Assembly: GCA_033675545.1 (NCBI GenBank)
Contig: JAWDGP010002673.1
Location: 1,120,001 to 1,184,000, forward strand
Direction: 5' to 3'
Source of the DNA: Elysia crispata
Taxonomy: Eukaryota; Mollusca; Gastropoda; Plakobranchidae
Length of the DNA: 64,000 nucleotides
The position numbers and the translations under genes were made by a program. Positions 26,698-41,418 of the stretch are shown piece by piece; within the stretch, counting starts at the first letter, position 1, and the number at the start of each line of letters is the position of its first letter. The notes beneath the pieces were generated by a model. The model was not told the origin of the DNA. It saw nothing but the letters and a program-made list of their open reading frames with translations, and made no database searches.

Positions 26698-27507
26698 ATC
26701 TGGGGATTCTAATGAACGTGAGAGCCTATTTAGGTTAAAATAATTAACTTATTGTGAAAGAATCCTGAATTCATCTAACCTTCTACAGTGGTGAGGAACG
26801 TCACGTGGTTTTGTATGGAGATATTTGAATTCTTGTCGATGTACAACTTCAAAGACCGAGCCTAACTACTTAAAATTTATTATATACCTTAATAGACGTG
26901 TGAGAACTGTTTTCATTTACTTTGTTCTAAAATATACTCAACACTTAAAAGAGGCATTGATTTGTCAATATTCTAATGAAAATCCAACGTATTTAACTGT
27001 AGAGTATTTTCAAACACTGCCTCAATGAAACTTTATTTCCTTGGGAAAGGTATATTCACCATTCTCTTCTGTTCTAAATAATTATTAATATTAAACTGAC
27101 ACGTTTCACTGTTTGTTTTTCTGCCCCTCCGTCAGGTTAAAGCACATCTTTTAAATGCTTACTATACCTCTTAGTACGCATTTTTTTTTTGTACATACAT
27201 GTAAATCAACATCTGCCAAGAAATCATTGGAATTGCAATTATACAATGGTGGATTTCATTTTGGGTAAGAACAATGATAGGGGCATCTTGTCACACAAAA
27301 AAGTGAAACAACATATTTAGAGAGTCCATCGAAAGGGCAAGGAAAATAATTGTGTCAAAATAGGACAATGATACTACTACAAGTATAAATAATATCAAGA
27401 TATTTTCTGTATTTGCATTACCAAAAGTGTATAGATTACTACAAAATGGGGTGAAATATAATGCTAGTGAAGTCCAAGTGAGAAGTTAATAATGCCAGCG
27501 TCTGATT

Positions 27508-27629
<122 letters not shown>

Positions 27630-27976
27630 GAACTAAACATAGGATCCAGAAGCACCAGTAAAATGGACCTTGGACCCAGGTGCTGATATGAAAATGTCAG
27701 AACAAAATCATTTTGGAAAGAGATCAAAATTCGAATTCGAATATGAGCATTTTGGCTTTGTAGTTCATGATATTTTGAAGAACTTTGTATAGTTTGCTGC
27801 CATATAGTGAGAAGCAATAATATGGAAGACGTTAATAAGAATCTTCACGAAAACTGCATGTCCTTAGGTTATGGAGAAAAAAAAAGACCTTTAAGGAAAT
27901 AATACTACTAAGATATACCATCGGACTAATCAAAATTTTATCGTATAAATTGTGTTGGTCCAGATAAGGCACTTAC

Positions 27977-27996
27977 CTTTTCTCGCCATGGGTGAT
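27977..27996 (-). other. Strong splice donor after a short start-like segment
   Basis: On the minus strand CCATGGCGAGAAAAG/GTAAGT combines a Kozak-like ATG with a consensus donor, about 1.3 kb upstream of the TGFBI-like first coding exon. It could be an alternative leader exon. No acceptor defining its left edge was identified, and it would add only four codons. Confidence 0.25.
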
Positions 27997-28149
27997 TGGG
28001 GAGGGAACTAAATGTTTTCTTACAATGAAAATCTATCAAAATAAAAGTCTTATTGAGATAGGTAGGTGCTTTCATTTCGTTTTCGTGTTCAAATGACAAC
28101 ATCAGAGCTGAGTTATCTTATTTTCATATTGATAGTTAAGAAGAAACGT

Positions 28150-28164
28150 TCTTTCTCTTTCTCT

Positions 28165-28223
<59 letters not shown>

Positions 28224-28229
28224 TCCTTC

Positions 28230-28262
<33 letters not shown>

Positions 28263-28290
28263 TATCTATCTCTTCCTCAAAAGGACTTGA
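28150..28290 (+). repeat. (CT)n and (CTAT)n microsatellite
   Basis: A CT tract of about 50 bp (about 28171-28219) passes into about eight CTAT units (28232-28262). It lies in the putative first intron of the TGFBI-like gene. Confidence 0.9.
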
Positions 28291-29495
28291 TAACTGTTTG
28301 TTAGGGGCGAACACTAAATTAAAACCTCATAGTAACATATTTTTAAAGTCATCTGGAGTCTTAAATTATAAATGTCCTTTCGTCGACTCAAATCGCTTTC
28401 CTCCACGCATTTCCAGAGGATCAAGCAAAGCATAGCTGAGGAAATTGTTTCTAAACCATTCTTCTAAACTCGCCTTAAACCTGATTCCTATGGAGCAGAG
28501 AAACAGGCAAAACAGGCCAAAAAAAAAAGAAAAAACAGTCAGGTCCTTATGTTGTTGCTTTTTTTTACATCAGTGTCAGTAGGGTGAAAAAGCAGATCGC
28601 GGAGAAATTCTACTAGAAAAAAAAATGTGTATCCTGTTGCGCATATTCTTCGCCATGTCTGGTGGATTTTGTGCTGGTCCTTTCAATGGGTTATCAAATG
28701 TCTGTTTTTAAACCCTTCACGATATTAGCCGCTTTCATCCCTGTTAATTTACAAACGAACTGCGCAGATGTGGTAAACGTGGTTTTACCATGAAAATAGA
28801 AAGCAGCACCTAACTTCACCACCCCACAGAGAGCTAGCATGAATACATGACGTTAAGCCAAATGTGCATAGTAATATTGTCTTTGGTGCGCAAGATTTGA
28901 ACTTCGTGAATCATCAATCCCTGACTTTGCTTAAAAATTTTTTTTTTCCCTTAAAATAGGGTCGTGCATTCAGGTATTAGATTAATCGCCTTGAAAGTAG
29001 AGATTAATACCTCTTGAAAACATGTTTAAATCAAGCTTAAAGCACATGGGGTTTTATGTAATTCAGGATCCATCTGTGAATTTCCATTCGGCTTATAATT
29101 TTTTTTTTACCTAGGGTGTGGTAGGTGTTGGCAGTGTTGGTCATTGAAAACAATGCATCATTAGATATTTTTAATTATTTCTCCAATGCCCTGTAAGTTT
29201 AATTTCACAAAACACTTAAAGCTGATGTGCTAAACAATCCTAGTCCTAATGAGACATTGTCTATATAACTACCAGATTATGGTAGCCGCAACCAAAACGA
29301 AACGCACGCAACGAAAGAGGTTGTGAAGATGAATACATAGGGCGGCAAGATGTGCCTAACAAAGTTTTCCACATTTTAGCAAGCAGAAACTTGGAGAAAT
29401 ACTTTATCAAATAGATATCTATAACAAAGCATCAGTGAGGATTATTTGAAAAGAAGGTTTTCATTTCTTCACTTTTCCTAATGCAACTTCTTCCC

Positions 29496-29500
<5 letters not shown>

Positions 29501-29581
<81 letters not shown>

Positions 29582-29584
29582 ATT

Positions 29585-29618
<34 letters not shown>

Positions 29619-29640
29619 ATATATATATATATATTGTGTA
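29501..29640 (+). repeat. (CT)n followed by (TA)n
   Basis: A 78-bp CT tract is followed after a few bases by about 50 bp of TA-rich repeat. Confidence 0.9.
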
Positions 29641-29851
29641 TTTGTATTTATATATATTGTGTATTTATATACTTTTCAATTCCTAAACCAGTCCGTTTCG
29701 TTACTGTAGTCTTAAGATATAGTAAAGCATGAGGGTTATCTGCACAAACCATAAGCTGATACAAAACATGCCTCCATGTATAAGACCAGGTACAGGTTGA
29801 TTTTGATCTCGGTCCAAAGAACAGATCTCTGGTGAGCAAAGTTTAGCAACA

Positions 29852-29854
<3 letters not shown>

Positions 29855-29937
<83 letters not shown>

Positions 29938-29938
29938 T
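29855..29938 (+). repeat. (CT)n with CTTT end
   Basis: About 33 CT units are followed by four CTTT units. Confidence 0.9.
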
Positions 29939-30343
29939 TCTCACTCACTCATACTCTCTCTCATCTCTGTGTGTCTTTTTTCTGCTTGCTTACCTAGTGA
30001 TAGTATTGCGACTCAGTTTTGCGTGAGCAAGAAGTCAAGCGAGTACAGCAACAGCATAAGTGATGTTCAGTCTTTTCCCCCTTCCTCCGTATTTTTACAC
30101 GTTATCCTTCTGTAAGATATGTATTATTTAATTTTCATCACTTAGTCGGTACTCTTCGTCGCTCTTCATATCATCTTTCCCTCTCTTTCTCTGTTTCTGT
30201 CTATTTCTGTCTTTCTGTCTCTTTCTCTGTTTTCTCTCTCCTTTTTCAGTTAAGAAACTTTTTTCTCTTATATTTTGATTTGTCGTTTGTTTCGCTCACT
30301 TTGTCTCTGTCTCTGTCTTTGTTTCTGTCTCTCTCTCCCTCTT

Positions 30344-30350
<7 letters not shown>

Positions 30351-30404
<54 letters not shown>

Positions 30405-30407
30405 TTC

Positions 30408-30437
<30 letters not shown>
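30351..30437 (+). repeat. (CT)n and (CTAT)n microsatellite
   Basis: About 24 CT units, then CTAT units from about 30411 to 30437. The composition is the same as the tract at 28150-28290. Confidence 0.9.
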
Positions 30438-30439
<2 letters not shown>

Positions 30440-30941
30440 ACTCTTTTCTGCACTTTTCCTTTCTGCCTACCTACCTAACTACCTACCTGTCCTTTTTAAA
30501 TTTTAAAGTTAAAAAAAAATACGTGATATACCTTAATCTCATTTTACACGTTTTGTTACATTGTCGAAACCCGTTAAAAATATCGTTTACGTGTGTGTGA
30601 GTGTGTGCATATAAATATATATATGTGTGTGTGTGTGTTTCTGAAGTCAAAAGGACCACTGAAAAAGCTCCAGGTAAATAATTATAATGTATGAGATTAG
30701 ACATTGATAATAATCAAGCATATTCTGAAAACCATAAATTGAAAGCTAACACTCGTTTCTTTAGTTTTGCGGTGTGCATTATCTAGGCGCCCATCCAGAT
30801 TTTTCTGCTTTAGAAATAATAGTTCAGGTTTTTATTATAATTTTTTAGGGCACTTTCTTCAATCGGTGACGTGCACAAACTAAGAAAAAATATAGGAATG
30901 AAGAAAATATAATTAAAAACATAATTATCAATCGACCTTAC

Positions 30942-31200
30942 CTTTAAATGCACCGTCACTCTGATTTCAAAGATTCAAGGCCTGCGAAGATGCTCCTATT
31001 TGGAAATTGACAGTTGTGTCATCTGACCACAGAGATTCTTTGGCTTCTGAAATGATTGGAGCAACTAGATCTACCTCGAGATCTTATGAGCCGTCGCGTT
31101 ATATGCCTCCTCTCTGTAGCGCCCTCTAGTTGCTCTCCGTCTGTTGTGGTAGTCAGCTGTGAGGACCGACGTCATCAGCCCGCGCTCCCAGAAACCTCCC
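30942..31200 (-). promoter_or_regulatory. Probable non-coding first exon and promoter of the TGFBI-like gene
   Basis: On the minus strand ATTTAAAG/GTAAGG at 30942 is a consensus donor. Just upstream on that strand, about 31060-31220, is one of the few locally GC- and CpG-richer stretches of this part of the window (CCGACGTCATCAGCCCGCGC on the plus strand). Before the ATG of the TGFBI-like gene there are usable acceptors (CACGTTCATTAG or ATCCCCAG). This fits a non-coding leader exon and a first intron of about 4.2 kb. The transcription start is not defined and there is no transcript evidence. Confidence 0.4.
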
Positions 31201-32009
31201 AAAGTAAACAAACACTCGGCAGAAGGAGCGAGTAGGCTAGATCTGTTGTGGGTTCTGATGTTGGGGTTGCGTGCATTTTAGATGAGAAAAGAGAAAAATA
31301 GAATAAAACTTAAAAGAGCGGGCAGATTATAACAAAGCAATAGATGGTTGGATAGAATTAAATGTAAAAGAAAGATGTTATAGATAAGAGAATTGCCTGA
31401 CAGAGTATAGTGAGCTGAAAAACTCAAATAATGTATGCAAAGTTTGGGCAGCAATGAGAAAAAAAAAAAACTGAAGAAATGTAGCGGAATATATAAATTA
31501 GGCCAGGAAGATTTATAAAAAAAAGAACGCTAAAAAATACAAAGTGGATGGATTCGAAGATGAAATGATGGTAATAAAAAAAAAGAACATAACAGATATT
31601 AAAATGCAGTCTTTCTTGTAGTTGTTGTTGCTGGTTTTACCCTTATCTGTTGAAGGTAGAGAAATAAAAAGAAAGGAGAAAAAAAAAACAGACTGTAAGA
31701 AAGGAAAAGAAATAAATAAGAAAACACTTGCTTGAGCACATATATGTCTGGGGAACAAAAATCGAGCAATTATGAATACAAAAGAAGGAGGAAATATATA
31801 ATTTTAAAAGAAGAAAAAAACGAAAAAAGATTTCAAAAGTTCAAGGGGGCTTTCATTTAAAGTTCTCTTAGTAAAGGTTGGAGAAAATAAAATAAAAAAA
31901 AAAAAAGACGTGAGGCAGAAAGTGAGCTCGATCCCCTCCTTTAAAATTTGGTTTTATCTTTTTTGCTCTACTCGCCAACATTAATCAACAGTAAATTTAT
32001 ACTATTCTT

Positions 32010-32266
<257 letters not shown>

Positions 32267-32525
32267 TACTGTGATTGTTACTATTATTACTTTTGCTGCT
32301 GCTTTAACTTTCTCTCTGTCTAACAGTATTACAGCAACATTAGGAACATTCATAGAACTTAACTTGATTATAAATGGACGAGCAAAGAGACAATAACATT
32401 TAAAATGCATTAAATTCTATATAAAATCTTGGCTTCAGAAATGAAAAATAGCCTTGTGTAACATTTTAAAGAAGTTGTGCATAGTAAAGAGGTACTTTTC
32501 CCATCCTGCGCGCCTCTCTGTCCCT

Positions 32526-32529
<4 letters not shown>

Positions 32530-32620
<91 letters not shown>

Positions 32621-32630
32621 TTCTCTTCCC
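32530..32630 (+). repeat. (CT)n microsatellite
   Basis: About 50 CT units with two CTTT interruptions. Confidence 0.95.
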
Positions 32631-34481
32631 CCCTCTATATCTTTAACTCTATCCCTATCTATCTCCTTAATGCCTTAACGATTTTTTCAAGCTTTTCAGC
32701 ACAACAAGTCTTTGTTTGTATGTGGTGACTTTTCAGCAAAAAAGATTTGCCAAATTTGCAACAAAGAACAATGACTTTCTTGTAATACCCTGAGTTGGTT
32801 GACATGTCCCTAATTTGACATCACTAATACGTTATTTTTTTTTCAGTTACGTTGAATCAAATGGCATAAATAGCTAAGTATGTTTATAATTTTTACCGAA
32901 GAATGCATTTCTAAATGAGTTTTGCATGTATGAGGAATGAATTTAAATACATTGTACCCATACAAGTATAACATAATTTCTATTTACTGTTCGTTGCTCC
33001 TACAATTCTTAGTTCTTTAAACATTGTGCTCCTATCGGTTTGCCTCATTTCTTCGTTTTGTGTTTTTGCTCTCCGTTTGCCCCAGGCAAAGAACGCAGCA
33101 GTTTTCTTGCCTGATATTTTCTGATTAGCTCACAGTACGTGACAAACAAATCTCCCCCCCCCCCCCCCTTTCAGCTTTGAACTTTCTCTTGGGACTGGGT
33201 ATAGTTTTGTTTTTATTCTGGGTTTTTCTTTTATGAGTTTCTCAAAAGTCTCCTTGGCATTCTTCACATTTTGTCAGCTCGATGAAGTCTCTACTTTCAC
33301 TGTGATTTTAACAGATTTTACATGATTTTAAAGACGGAAAGCAAAAATGTCTCTGTTGTAGAGGCTGTTACAACAAAATTTTAAAGAGTGTTAAACCAAA
33401 TCTTTCTGGTAAGTAGTTTTCTATGTTGATAGAATGTAGAATTTGGGGTTGTTATTTTTTTAAATCCAAATTCGTAGTTTTTGGTGTTGTAAGTTGAAAA
33501 AAAAAAAACGAGTTGTAGAAAAGACTTAAATTTGGAACTTTCAAGACGCATGTCATTCAATGCAGGGGAACGAATTCTTAAAGCAGTAGTAATTAAAATG
33601 AGCATTACATATCATTAGTTTTTGCGCGTCAATCATTTGAAATCTTTAAATCTTTTTCTTTTCTTATGGGACGTAAGTCATGCCTGTAGTTACTATTGGG
33701 AGTGATAGAGCCAGTACTACCTGTATGGCTCTCTGATTTCCTTGTCTATATTTATTAACCTTTACCTTTTCTCTAATAAGGCTGCTGCTTTTCCTCATCT
33801 GCCAAAGGGCTAGTTTGCTCCTTCTTTCCAGCCAAATCTTCATCCTTTCCTGTTTTCTATGCATGTCTTGCATCCTTTGGTTTTATATTAATCATGCCTG
33901 ACCAGGGCAAATGCATTTTGTTGCCATAACAATTTCTTGAGAACTAAAGCAGCAAATATCAAAACATATTGGTATTTTGATACCTAACTTTCTTCAACTT
34001 CTTCAATAATTTTGTCTTTTTTTCGTGTGCCTTGTATCTATTAATACTGATAGATAGATGAAGCTAAAAATTTAAGACTATCACTGCTGCTCCATCGGAT
34101 TGCATTGTACTGTATTTTTTCAAAATTCATTTTATAAAATCAATACTAACTGTCATCCTTCCATCTCAATTCCTCTTTATTTTTTACCTAAATATTTACA
34201 ATATTGCTTTCTTTAGCTATTAAATTTTCCTCTTTAATTTTGCTTCACAACACAAGTACAAATACACATGCACCTTCTCTAAGCAGTAAACTATTCGGGG
34301 TCGCAACAAGTAAAGAAAACAGCAAAAAATACAGCTAGATGCACTTACTATCAGACGCAGAAGTAAGACTGTGCAAGGTTATTCAAACTTCTAAAGTGCA
34401 AGAGAACCTGAAGCCACGCTACCTAACAACCTTGGAACCCTCTTTATTGTCAATCCAGAGTGCCTCTACACTGCATCCGCA

Positions 34482-34594
34482 TTCTTCTTCTTCTTCTTCT
34501 TCTTCTTCTTCTTCTTCTTCTTCTTCTTCTTCTTCTTCTTCTTCTTCTTCTTCTTCTTCTTCTTCTTCTTCTTCTTCTTCTTCTTCTTCTTCTT
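34482..34594 (+). repeat. (TTC)n microsatellite
   Basis: About 37 uninterrupted TTC units. The poly-Ser and poly-Glu frames are artefacts. A long GAA/TTC tract can form triplex DNA. Confidence 0.95.
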
Positions 34595-35240
34595 TATCCC
34601 TCTTGATTTTCTCTCTTAAAAAAATAATAGTTGATGTTTTCACTGCATATCAAATAAAGTGATCAACTAAAGATGAACGTTGATTTAAAAAAAAAATGTC
34701 TATTATTAATACCTTTTGTATTATAATTATAATTTTTATTCTATTTGTCAATATATCAGTCACTCTAAAAGTTTATCGATTTATTTATCTATTTATTTAA
34801 TTTAGCCATCTATCGGTCTATATAATTATCGACACTTTCCGGTTATCTTATTATTATCTAGCTATCTATCTATCCACACCTCCTGCTCTTCCTGTCGTTA
34901 AAATAAGTATTTTGGTATATTTCTTGCCTAGAATACAGAGCATCATCATCTACTTGTATTATATCACTTTCCATCTCTTTCTTCCTTTGCTTCCTCGTCC
35001 TGCTTCTCTCTGCACTCCAGTCTTTTCTTTCCGCATGCGCATCAACAGCTGGTGAGGTCAGTTCCTTCTAAATCTAGTCCTAAACCCTGAGAGTGACTTA
35101 GGTTATGTTAAACTATTTACATGTAATCGTCATTTCCGAGCCGTCTCTGATCTTTCACATCCAACCGAAACGTTTTGTAACATGACTGCATCTTGACCTT
35201 GGCCCACCTCAACCGTTTATGAAGCGCAGAAAGCTGTGCA

Positions 35241-35243
<3 letters not shown>

Positions 35244-35312
<69 letters not shown>
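35244..35312 (+). repeat. (GA)n microsatellite
   Basis: About 34 GA units in intergenic sequence. Confidence 0.95.
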
Positions 35313-35317
<5 letters not shown>

Positions 35318-35604
35318 AATTTTTTTAACTTGTTGGGGATGAGAAGAGTGTGACATCATAAGAGCGATTTTAATGGAGAGGTGAAAATGGAGGCTAAAAC
35401 ACTTGAATCATCATAACTTTCAGTTTCATAAATTTCTGTGTATGACATGAGTCAGCCCTTGAGCACGTGGAAGAGAAAAGTCTTTCTTACGAAAGAGTGT
35501 ACAACACATCCACAAGCCACGACCAACACGTACTGGAAGCCGGACATGTCTTTTGTCTGCCTTTTCAAAGAAAACGCACATTGATACTAAATGCCTCAGT
35601 TTTT

Positions 35605-35708
35605 TTTCTCTCTATCTTTCTATCCATCTATCTATCTGTCTGCTTGCATTTCTATTTATTCATCTATCTATCTTTCTCTTTATCCATATACGGTGTATTA
35701 TATATATG

Positions 35709-35748
<40 letters not shown>

Positions 35749-35845
35749 GAAAGTATGTATGTATGTATGTATGTATATATATTCAATTGTCTAACTATCT
35801 ATTTATCTATCCATCTACCTATCTCCCTTTATTTATGCTCTTCTC

Positions 35846-35896
<51 letters not shown>

Positions 35897-35912
35897 CTAT
35901 CTATCTATCTAT
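35605..35912 (+). repeat. Mixed CTAT, TA, GTAT and CT microsatellite cluster
   Basis: CTAT-like units (35605-35690) are followed by (TA)n (about 35708-35745), GTAT units (35754-35777), more CTAT-like sequence and (CT)n (35840-35891). The apparent 163- and 126-codon frames are low complexity. Confidence 0.9.
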
Positions 35913-38900
35913 CTCTCTCTCTGTCTCCTTTGATATCTCTGTTTATATAGAGTATTAAATTTGTAGAGTGTATCTTATTCCAAATTCTTATAGGAATATA
36001 ATGTAGATTTAGGGCTTATATAATTGTGACAGAAAATCTCCTGAAACGATAACGAATATAAATATGATATTAATTTGTATTGTGCAAGTTTAAACTGTAA
36101 ATTTCACAATGAGACAAACTATAAAGAAAGTTGAACTAGCTAAAACGGCAACTGAGTATGTAAGACGCCATGACTCATAGCTCTGAGTAAACACTTGGTT
36201 TAATGGTTTCCACCGCACTTCATAGGGATAACATCTCAGAAGGTGTGTATGTACTTCCTGCTATCTTTAAATAACATCATTCAAGATGAATCTTGATTCA
36301 GTTGTTTTTGTTGCTGTTTTTGCTGTTGTTGTTGTCGTTGTTGTTGTTGCTGCTGATACTTCGTTGTTTGATTAAAGGAATTAACGTCAAGTTAAATAAT
36401 TCATTAGCCTATTTCAGGGCTAAATGGCAGATTGGTAATTTCATCGTTATGTTTCAGAAATAAAACTTCACCCCTTAGCACCATTAAAGGGGTCTTTTTA
36501 GCTAGATATGCCCGTGTATGCTTGAGTAAATAGTAGAAAGAAAAGAGGCCAGATCATACACAAAATCTGAAAAATATTTAACCAGATAAATAGAAAGTGA
36601 GAAAGTAAAGCGAACCGAGAAACGATAAAGAACAGTATAAAAGAGACAGATGGAAAAATAGTGAACTGGTTTGGGAAGAGAGAAGAAATTACATTCCTCA
36701 TCTAGGGAAATGTAACTAATGTTGGGAATTGGAAGCACCGTGAATCGTGGTTCCTTATAGCTAACGTTATAGTAGAAAAGCTGTTCTTATTTTTGTTCTC
36801 TTCTGAGGCATGTCCTATCGGCCACCGGCAGCATTAAGGGTCAGATTCCTGATATGTATGATCTTAACCTGAACATCTGCTGCTAATAGCTATTAGCCTC
36901 AACAGGGTTAAGGCAAAAAGTTGGGAAAATGTCCTTGTATACATTAACAAAAAATAATGGTTGTTTCGATATCTGGCAGCAGCTGTGTCCGTAACGCTGT
37001 TTACTCTTGTACAGATGAGCGGCTGAGAGCCATTCAGGTTTCTCGGGTTAGAGCTTTTCTAGACATTTGAGTGGTGTAATATATTATGCACATGTTGGGA
37101 TGTAGGTGTTTTAGTGACAATTGTGTTAGACTGTCCAACTAAAACTGTCTTTAATACCCTCTAAAACGCTGATTAATTATAGATTGTGAATGACTTTTAA
37201 CTGATCTGCAGATTGTTTGTGGCAAGTGTAAATTAACTAGACAATGATTTCCGTCAAAAGAAATAGAGTATACCAAATGTGTGGTGACATTCAGTGAAAG
37301 GTGTCCATATATCACTAGTAACAATGAGCCATGACATTCACAATCGTGTACTGTAAGAAGACTAATTCCTTCACTGCATTCACTAATCCGAATCAATTCG
37401 CTTTATCTTTCTTTCTTCTGAATTAGTTACGGTTTTTTCGTTGTACATTCTTTCTGTACTTTAAAAAAGAGAGCACATTGTGTTTGATAAGAGTTTGCAA
37501 GCAATTTATCTTCTGCAACTAAAAAGAAAAGAGGGAATCAATAAATCTTTTTAATTATGAACATAGTATTCTCTATCACATCCCTTTTTCACATTGATCC
37601 GAGTAGGGTCAAATCATTTAGTTAATAGAAGTGTTGATATTAATAAATTTAACGCCAGGCGGAAAAAAAGTTTTCAATTGTTTTATTATAGCCGAAGTGA
37701 TATTTTCAGCTAAAGTAAGAGGGACCTTTCTTGCTATATTATGTTATGTCAGTTTTATTCCCTTAGCAATAATGTTTGAAATAAACTAACAAATAACTCC
37801 TTTTCATTTTGAAAGAATTTGAATTTATAACAATCTTAGATATTTTTTTTAAGTTTAGACAAATTCTTGGCGTATTTTATTGACATTATTCACTATGAAA
37901 AGAAAACAAAAAAGGTTTTTGTAGACTCTCTCCTTAGACTTAGAACTTCAAGTCATTTCGGGGCTCGTTTTGAACTAACTACTAATAATCATTCCCTGAT
38001 TTCATGCGCTGAATAATCATTATGATAGAAGGATGTGTTTTCTCTGCTTTCATAACTAAGCTTACTCTCTTCTTTATGCCTAATTGGTCACATTTCTTTA
38101 ATAGACTTGACCTAAAAAAAACATTCCGACCTCGGTCATAGCATGTCTTTTCCGTGGGTAATTCAATGAAGACTAGTTAAACGAGTTTAACTTGAAATAT
38201 TCGCATACCAAAACTTATGATTCATGTACCTTGTTCACAGAAACAATGTCTCAAACACTCTAATTTACGTTGAATAATGCAAAGAAATAAGAAAAAAAAA
38301 AGAAACAAATTGAAAAATCTAATGGTTCTCAATTCTCATCTTTTTATCTCAGCTTCTGTGCCCAAACCAAAATAACAGCGAATAGCATAAATATTTTTAA
38401 AGTATTTTGTATTTCTCTTTTACAGTTGGCAGTCTCAAGTGTTGAGAGTGAATCACCCTGACACTGCCTAGCCTTGAACTACTCGTCTTTAGTTGGTTTA
38501 AAAGAAGTTCCCAGCGCTTGGGTCTAATTTAAATCAAGATGACCTTATGATTGTGTAAGACCCTTAGGCGACTTTCGCCTGCTTCCTGGGCTTCCATAAC
38601 TTTTTTACTCATAAGGTGTCAACGGGTTCGCTCTGTCTCTTCCGCCAAGTAGGCTCATTGCTTTCTTGAAGATTGTTTTTTTTTCTTCTATTCTCAAGAT
38701 AAGAAGCAATGTTTCACGCTAAAGTTCAACGAGCATTTCCGTGGTTATCTTCATAAATAGTTGCTTCAAAACGTTAGTTATCTCTCTTGCGGGCTGTGGA
38801 GTAAATGAGCCGAAGATGGAGTACAAAGCTCTTATTCATTAGCTCGATTGACTCATCTTTTCATCTTTCTTCGCCCTTTAAGTTTTAGTGTAGGTCTAGT

Positions 38901-41369
38901 TATGGTTCAAAGTTTACTCCGCATTAATAATCAAAGCGTATTCTAAATTTAAACATACGAGCAAAGACAAGATACAGACAAACGCTGTGAATTTTTATTT
39001 AAAAAAAAGACACGCTAGTAGGCTCTTTATTTTTCTATATACCTTCATACAGACCATCGCGAAAAAAGCCATATCTTTTTTTTTCATACACGGTTTTAAT
39101 ATTGTCATTTGTTATTTTCCCCTTAGGGTCCAAGAAAAAAATGAGTCCACAATCATGATAGTAAAAGATTACCTTTCTAATTGTCTGGGGGAAAATCTAA
39201 CGCTGTCGGAGTTTTTGCAGTGTCTAGTCGCATTTTTTAAAACCTATAATCATAGTTTTCAAACGTATTGACATGATCACCTTTTTTTTCGGGTTTCTAT
39301 TCATTCATTTTGCTCACGCTGTTGTGTTATCGTCGTCGTCGTCGTCGTCGACATCGTTGCTTTAAAGATGAAGGTTACAACTGATTGAGAAAAAGGGAGG
39401 GAGAGAGACAGATAGACAGGCAGACAGACAATCATAAAAACAGGCAGAGGGGGGAGGGGGGAGAAGAAAAGAAGAAAAAACCAGACTCAAATCAAGGCTT
39501 CCAGTAGGTAGAAATACGAGGAAAAAGTATTAATAGATGGTACCCGCACAGTCATCCTAATTGGTTGAAAAAAGGGGGGGGAAAAGGGGGGGGGAGATAC
39601 AAAAAGATAGTTGGAAGAAAAAAAAAAGATAAGCGATAAAGAAAATGAAAAGACTGCCAAAATAATTAACACAGGTTTAAAAAGGTAACATTAACTAAGA
39701 ATTGATGACTTCAATACAGAAAAAGAAACAAACAAGGTAACTTAAAAAAAAGAGCAATTATGACTATTGGAAAAAATGAGAAAAAGCCTTAAATGTAATG
39801 CTTATCTTGGCTGAATGTTAGCTTGTTTTTCATAGTTTTTTTGTTTTTGTTTTTTGTTTTTTTTTGTTTTTGTTTTTGGTTCACTCGACTTACCAGTCTA
39901 TGAGAAGAACGACAAACGATGCAAAAAAGGAAGCATGACATCAAGTATCGGTACTTAAATTTCCATCGGGATTAAAAAAACAACAACAAAAAACTGAGAT
40001 GCATATGTAGCAAAACTTTTTTTTTTCGAATTGTAGTGAATATGACATTCCAACTCCGTTTTCTGAAAGTTCTTTTGTTAAGGAAAATCTAGCACTTAAT
40101 TAGTGGCATTTTGGCATTTTGCCAAATGGAGCGGATGTTCTAACTTGCATGGGTACGTATGACCTGTATCCTTCAGCAGCTGAGAGTAAAAAAAAAAAAG
40201 AAAGATCAAGCAAGTCCTAGAGTACTCTCTTATGTAAGCTTGACGTAAGCTTGGCCTGCTGATCCGGAATCCTGTTTTTTTTTTTTTTCTTCTTTTTTGT
40301 TTCTGTGCTTCAGACATGCCGCTTGTCAACTTCATTAAATCTCATGAACTCCTTTACATAGACTTGAAAGCTGGTGTATATGTAGTTTGATCATCCAAGT
40401 ACATTTGTTTTACTTTCAAGCATTAACTGGGTAAGACAAGGCTAGCATTATTATATATTTAATCAAAGACTTTCTCCGCGCGTATCTCGATTATTAAGTT
40501 TTATCTTCGACTCTTCTCCAAGTTTTTGCAAAGTTAGAAAAGGTATTTTTGAATGAGTTTCCCGTAATAGTAACACCGTTTTCGCCAGTCCACCCTAACA
40601 AGTGAGTACCGGGCTAAAGGTATTGCATGACATAATGGGGGATATTAGGAATCAGCGATTATCAGGGAACAGGTACTGCAATACTCTGAATTACGAGTAC
40701 AATTTTCACTGGTATTGAAGACCTGTCGGGAGAAGGAGTTAAGTTTTGAGTCTGAGGCTTGCAGAGGAATTCTGTGGCCATCTTTTTAATTTTTTAGCTC
40801 AAAAAAGGAGGATTTTGACTCTAGGAGTGTTTCACTACTACAAATCATCCCAAAGATAAAAGTTAAAATGAAGAAAATCAGTTGGACTAACTCGAAAACA
40901 GGAACAGTTAATAAATCTGAAAATTGGGGACATCGCAAGAAACAAAAGACTGTACCAAATTCCAGATTGCATAGATCACAGAATGACCAATCTAAATGTA
41001 GTTGTTTTGTCTTTTTGAAAATCATATGATTTGAAGTTATTCGACATCGAGACAAACGTGGGGGGTGTAAGGCTCATTACTGGCTATGACAATTCCCTTT
41101 AAATAATGTATAATGAGGACCCCTGTCCGACAGGAAGCAGCTAGAGAATTAATATAGCTGGCAATAGTTCAATGAGGAACACATTTTCCTAATTTGAGGT
41201 TTCTTATACTTAATTTGTCGAATTGTATGTGTGCAAAATCATAGGAAACAGAGCTTTTACATGCTGCTCTATCGCAACTTTTATTCATATTTTGAAAAGG
41301 AACTAAAGTAGGGACACTACTCTTGTCTGCTAATAGTATTTCTAGTTTACAATAAACGGATCAGGCTTG

Positions 41370-41372
<3 letters not shown>

Positions 41373-41415
<43 letters not shown>
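41373..41415. repeat. (TA)n microsatellite
   Basis: About 21 TA units in intergenic sequence. Confidence 0.9.
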
Positions 41416-41418
<3 letters not shown>

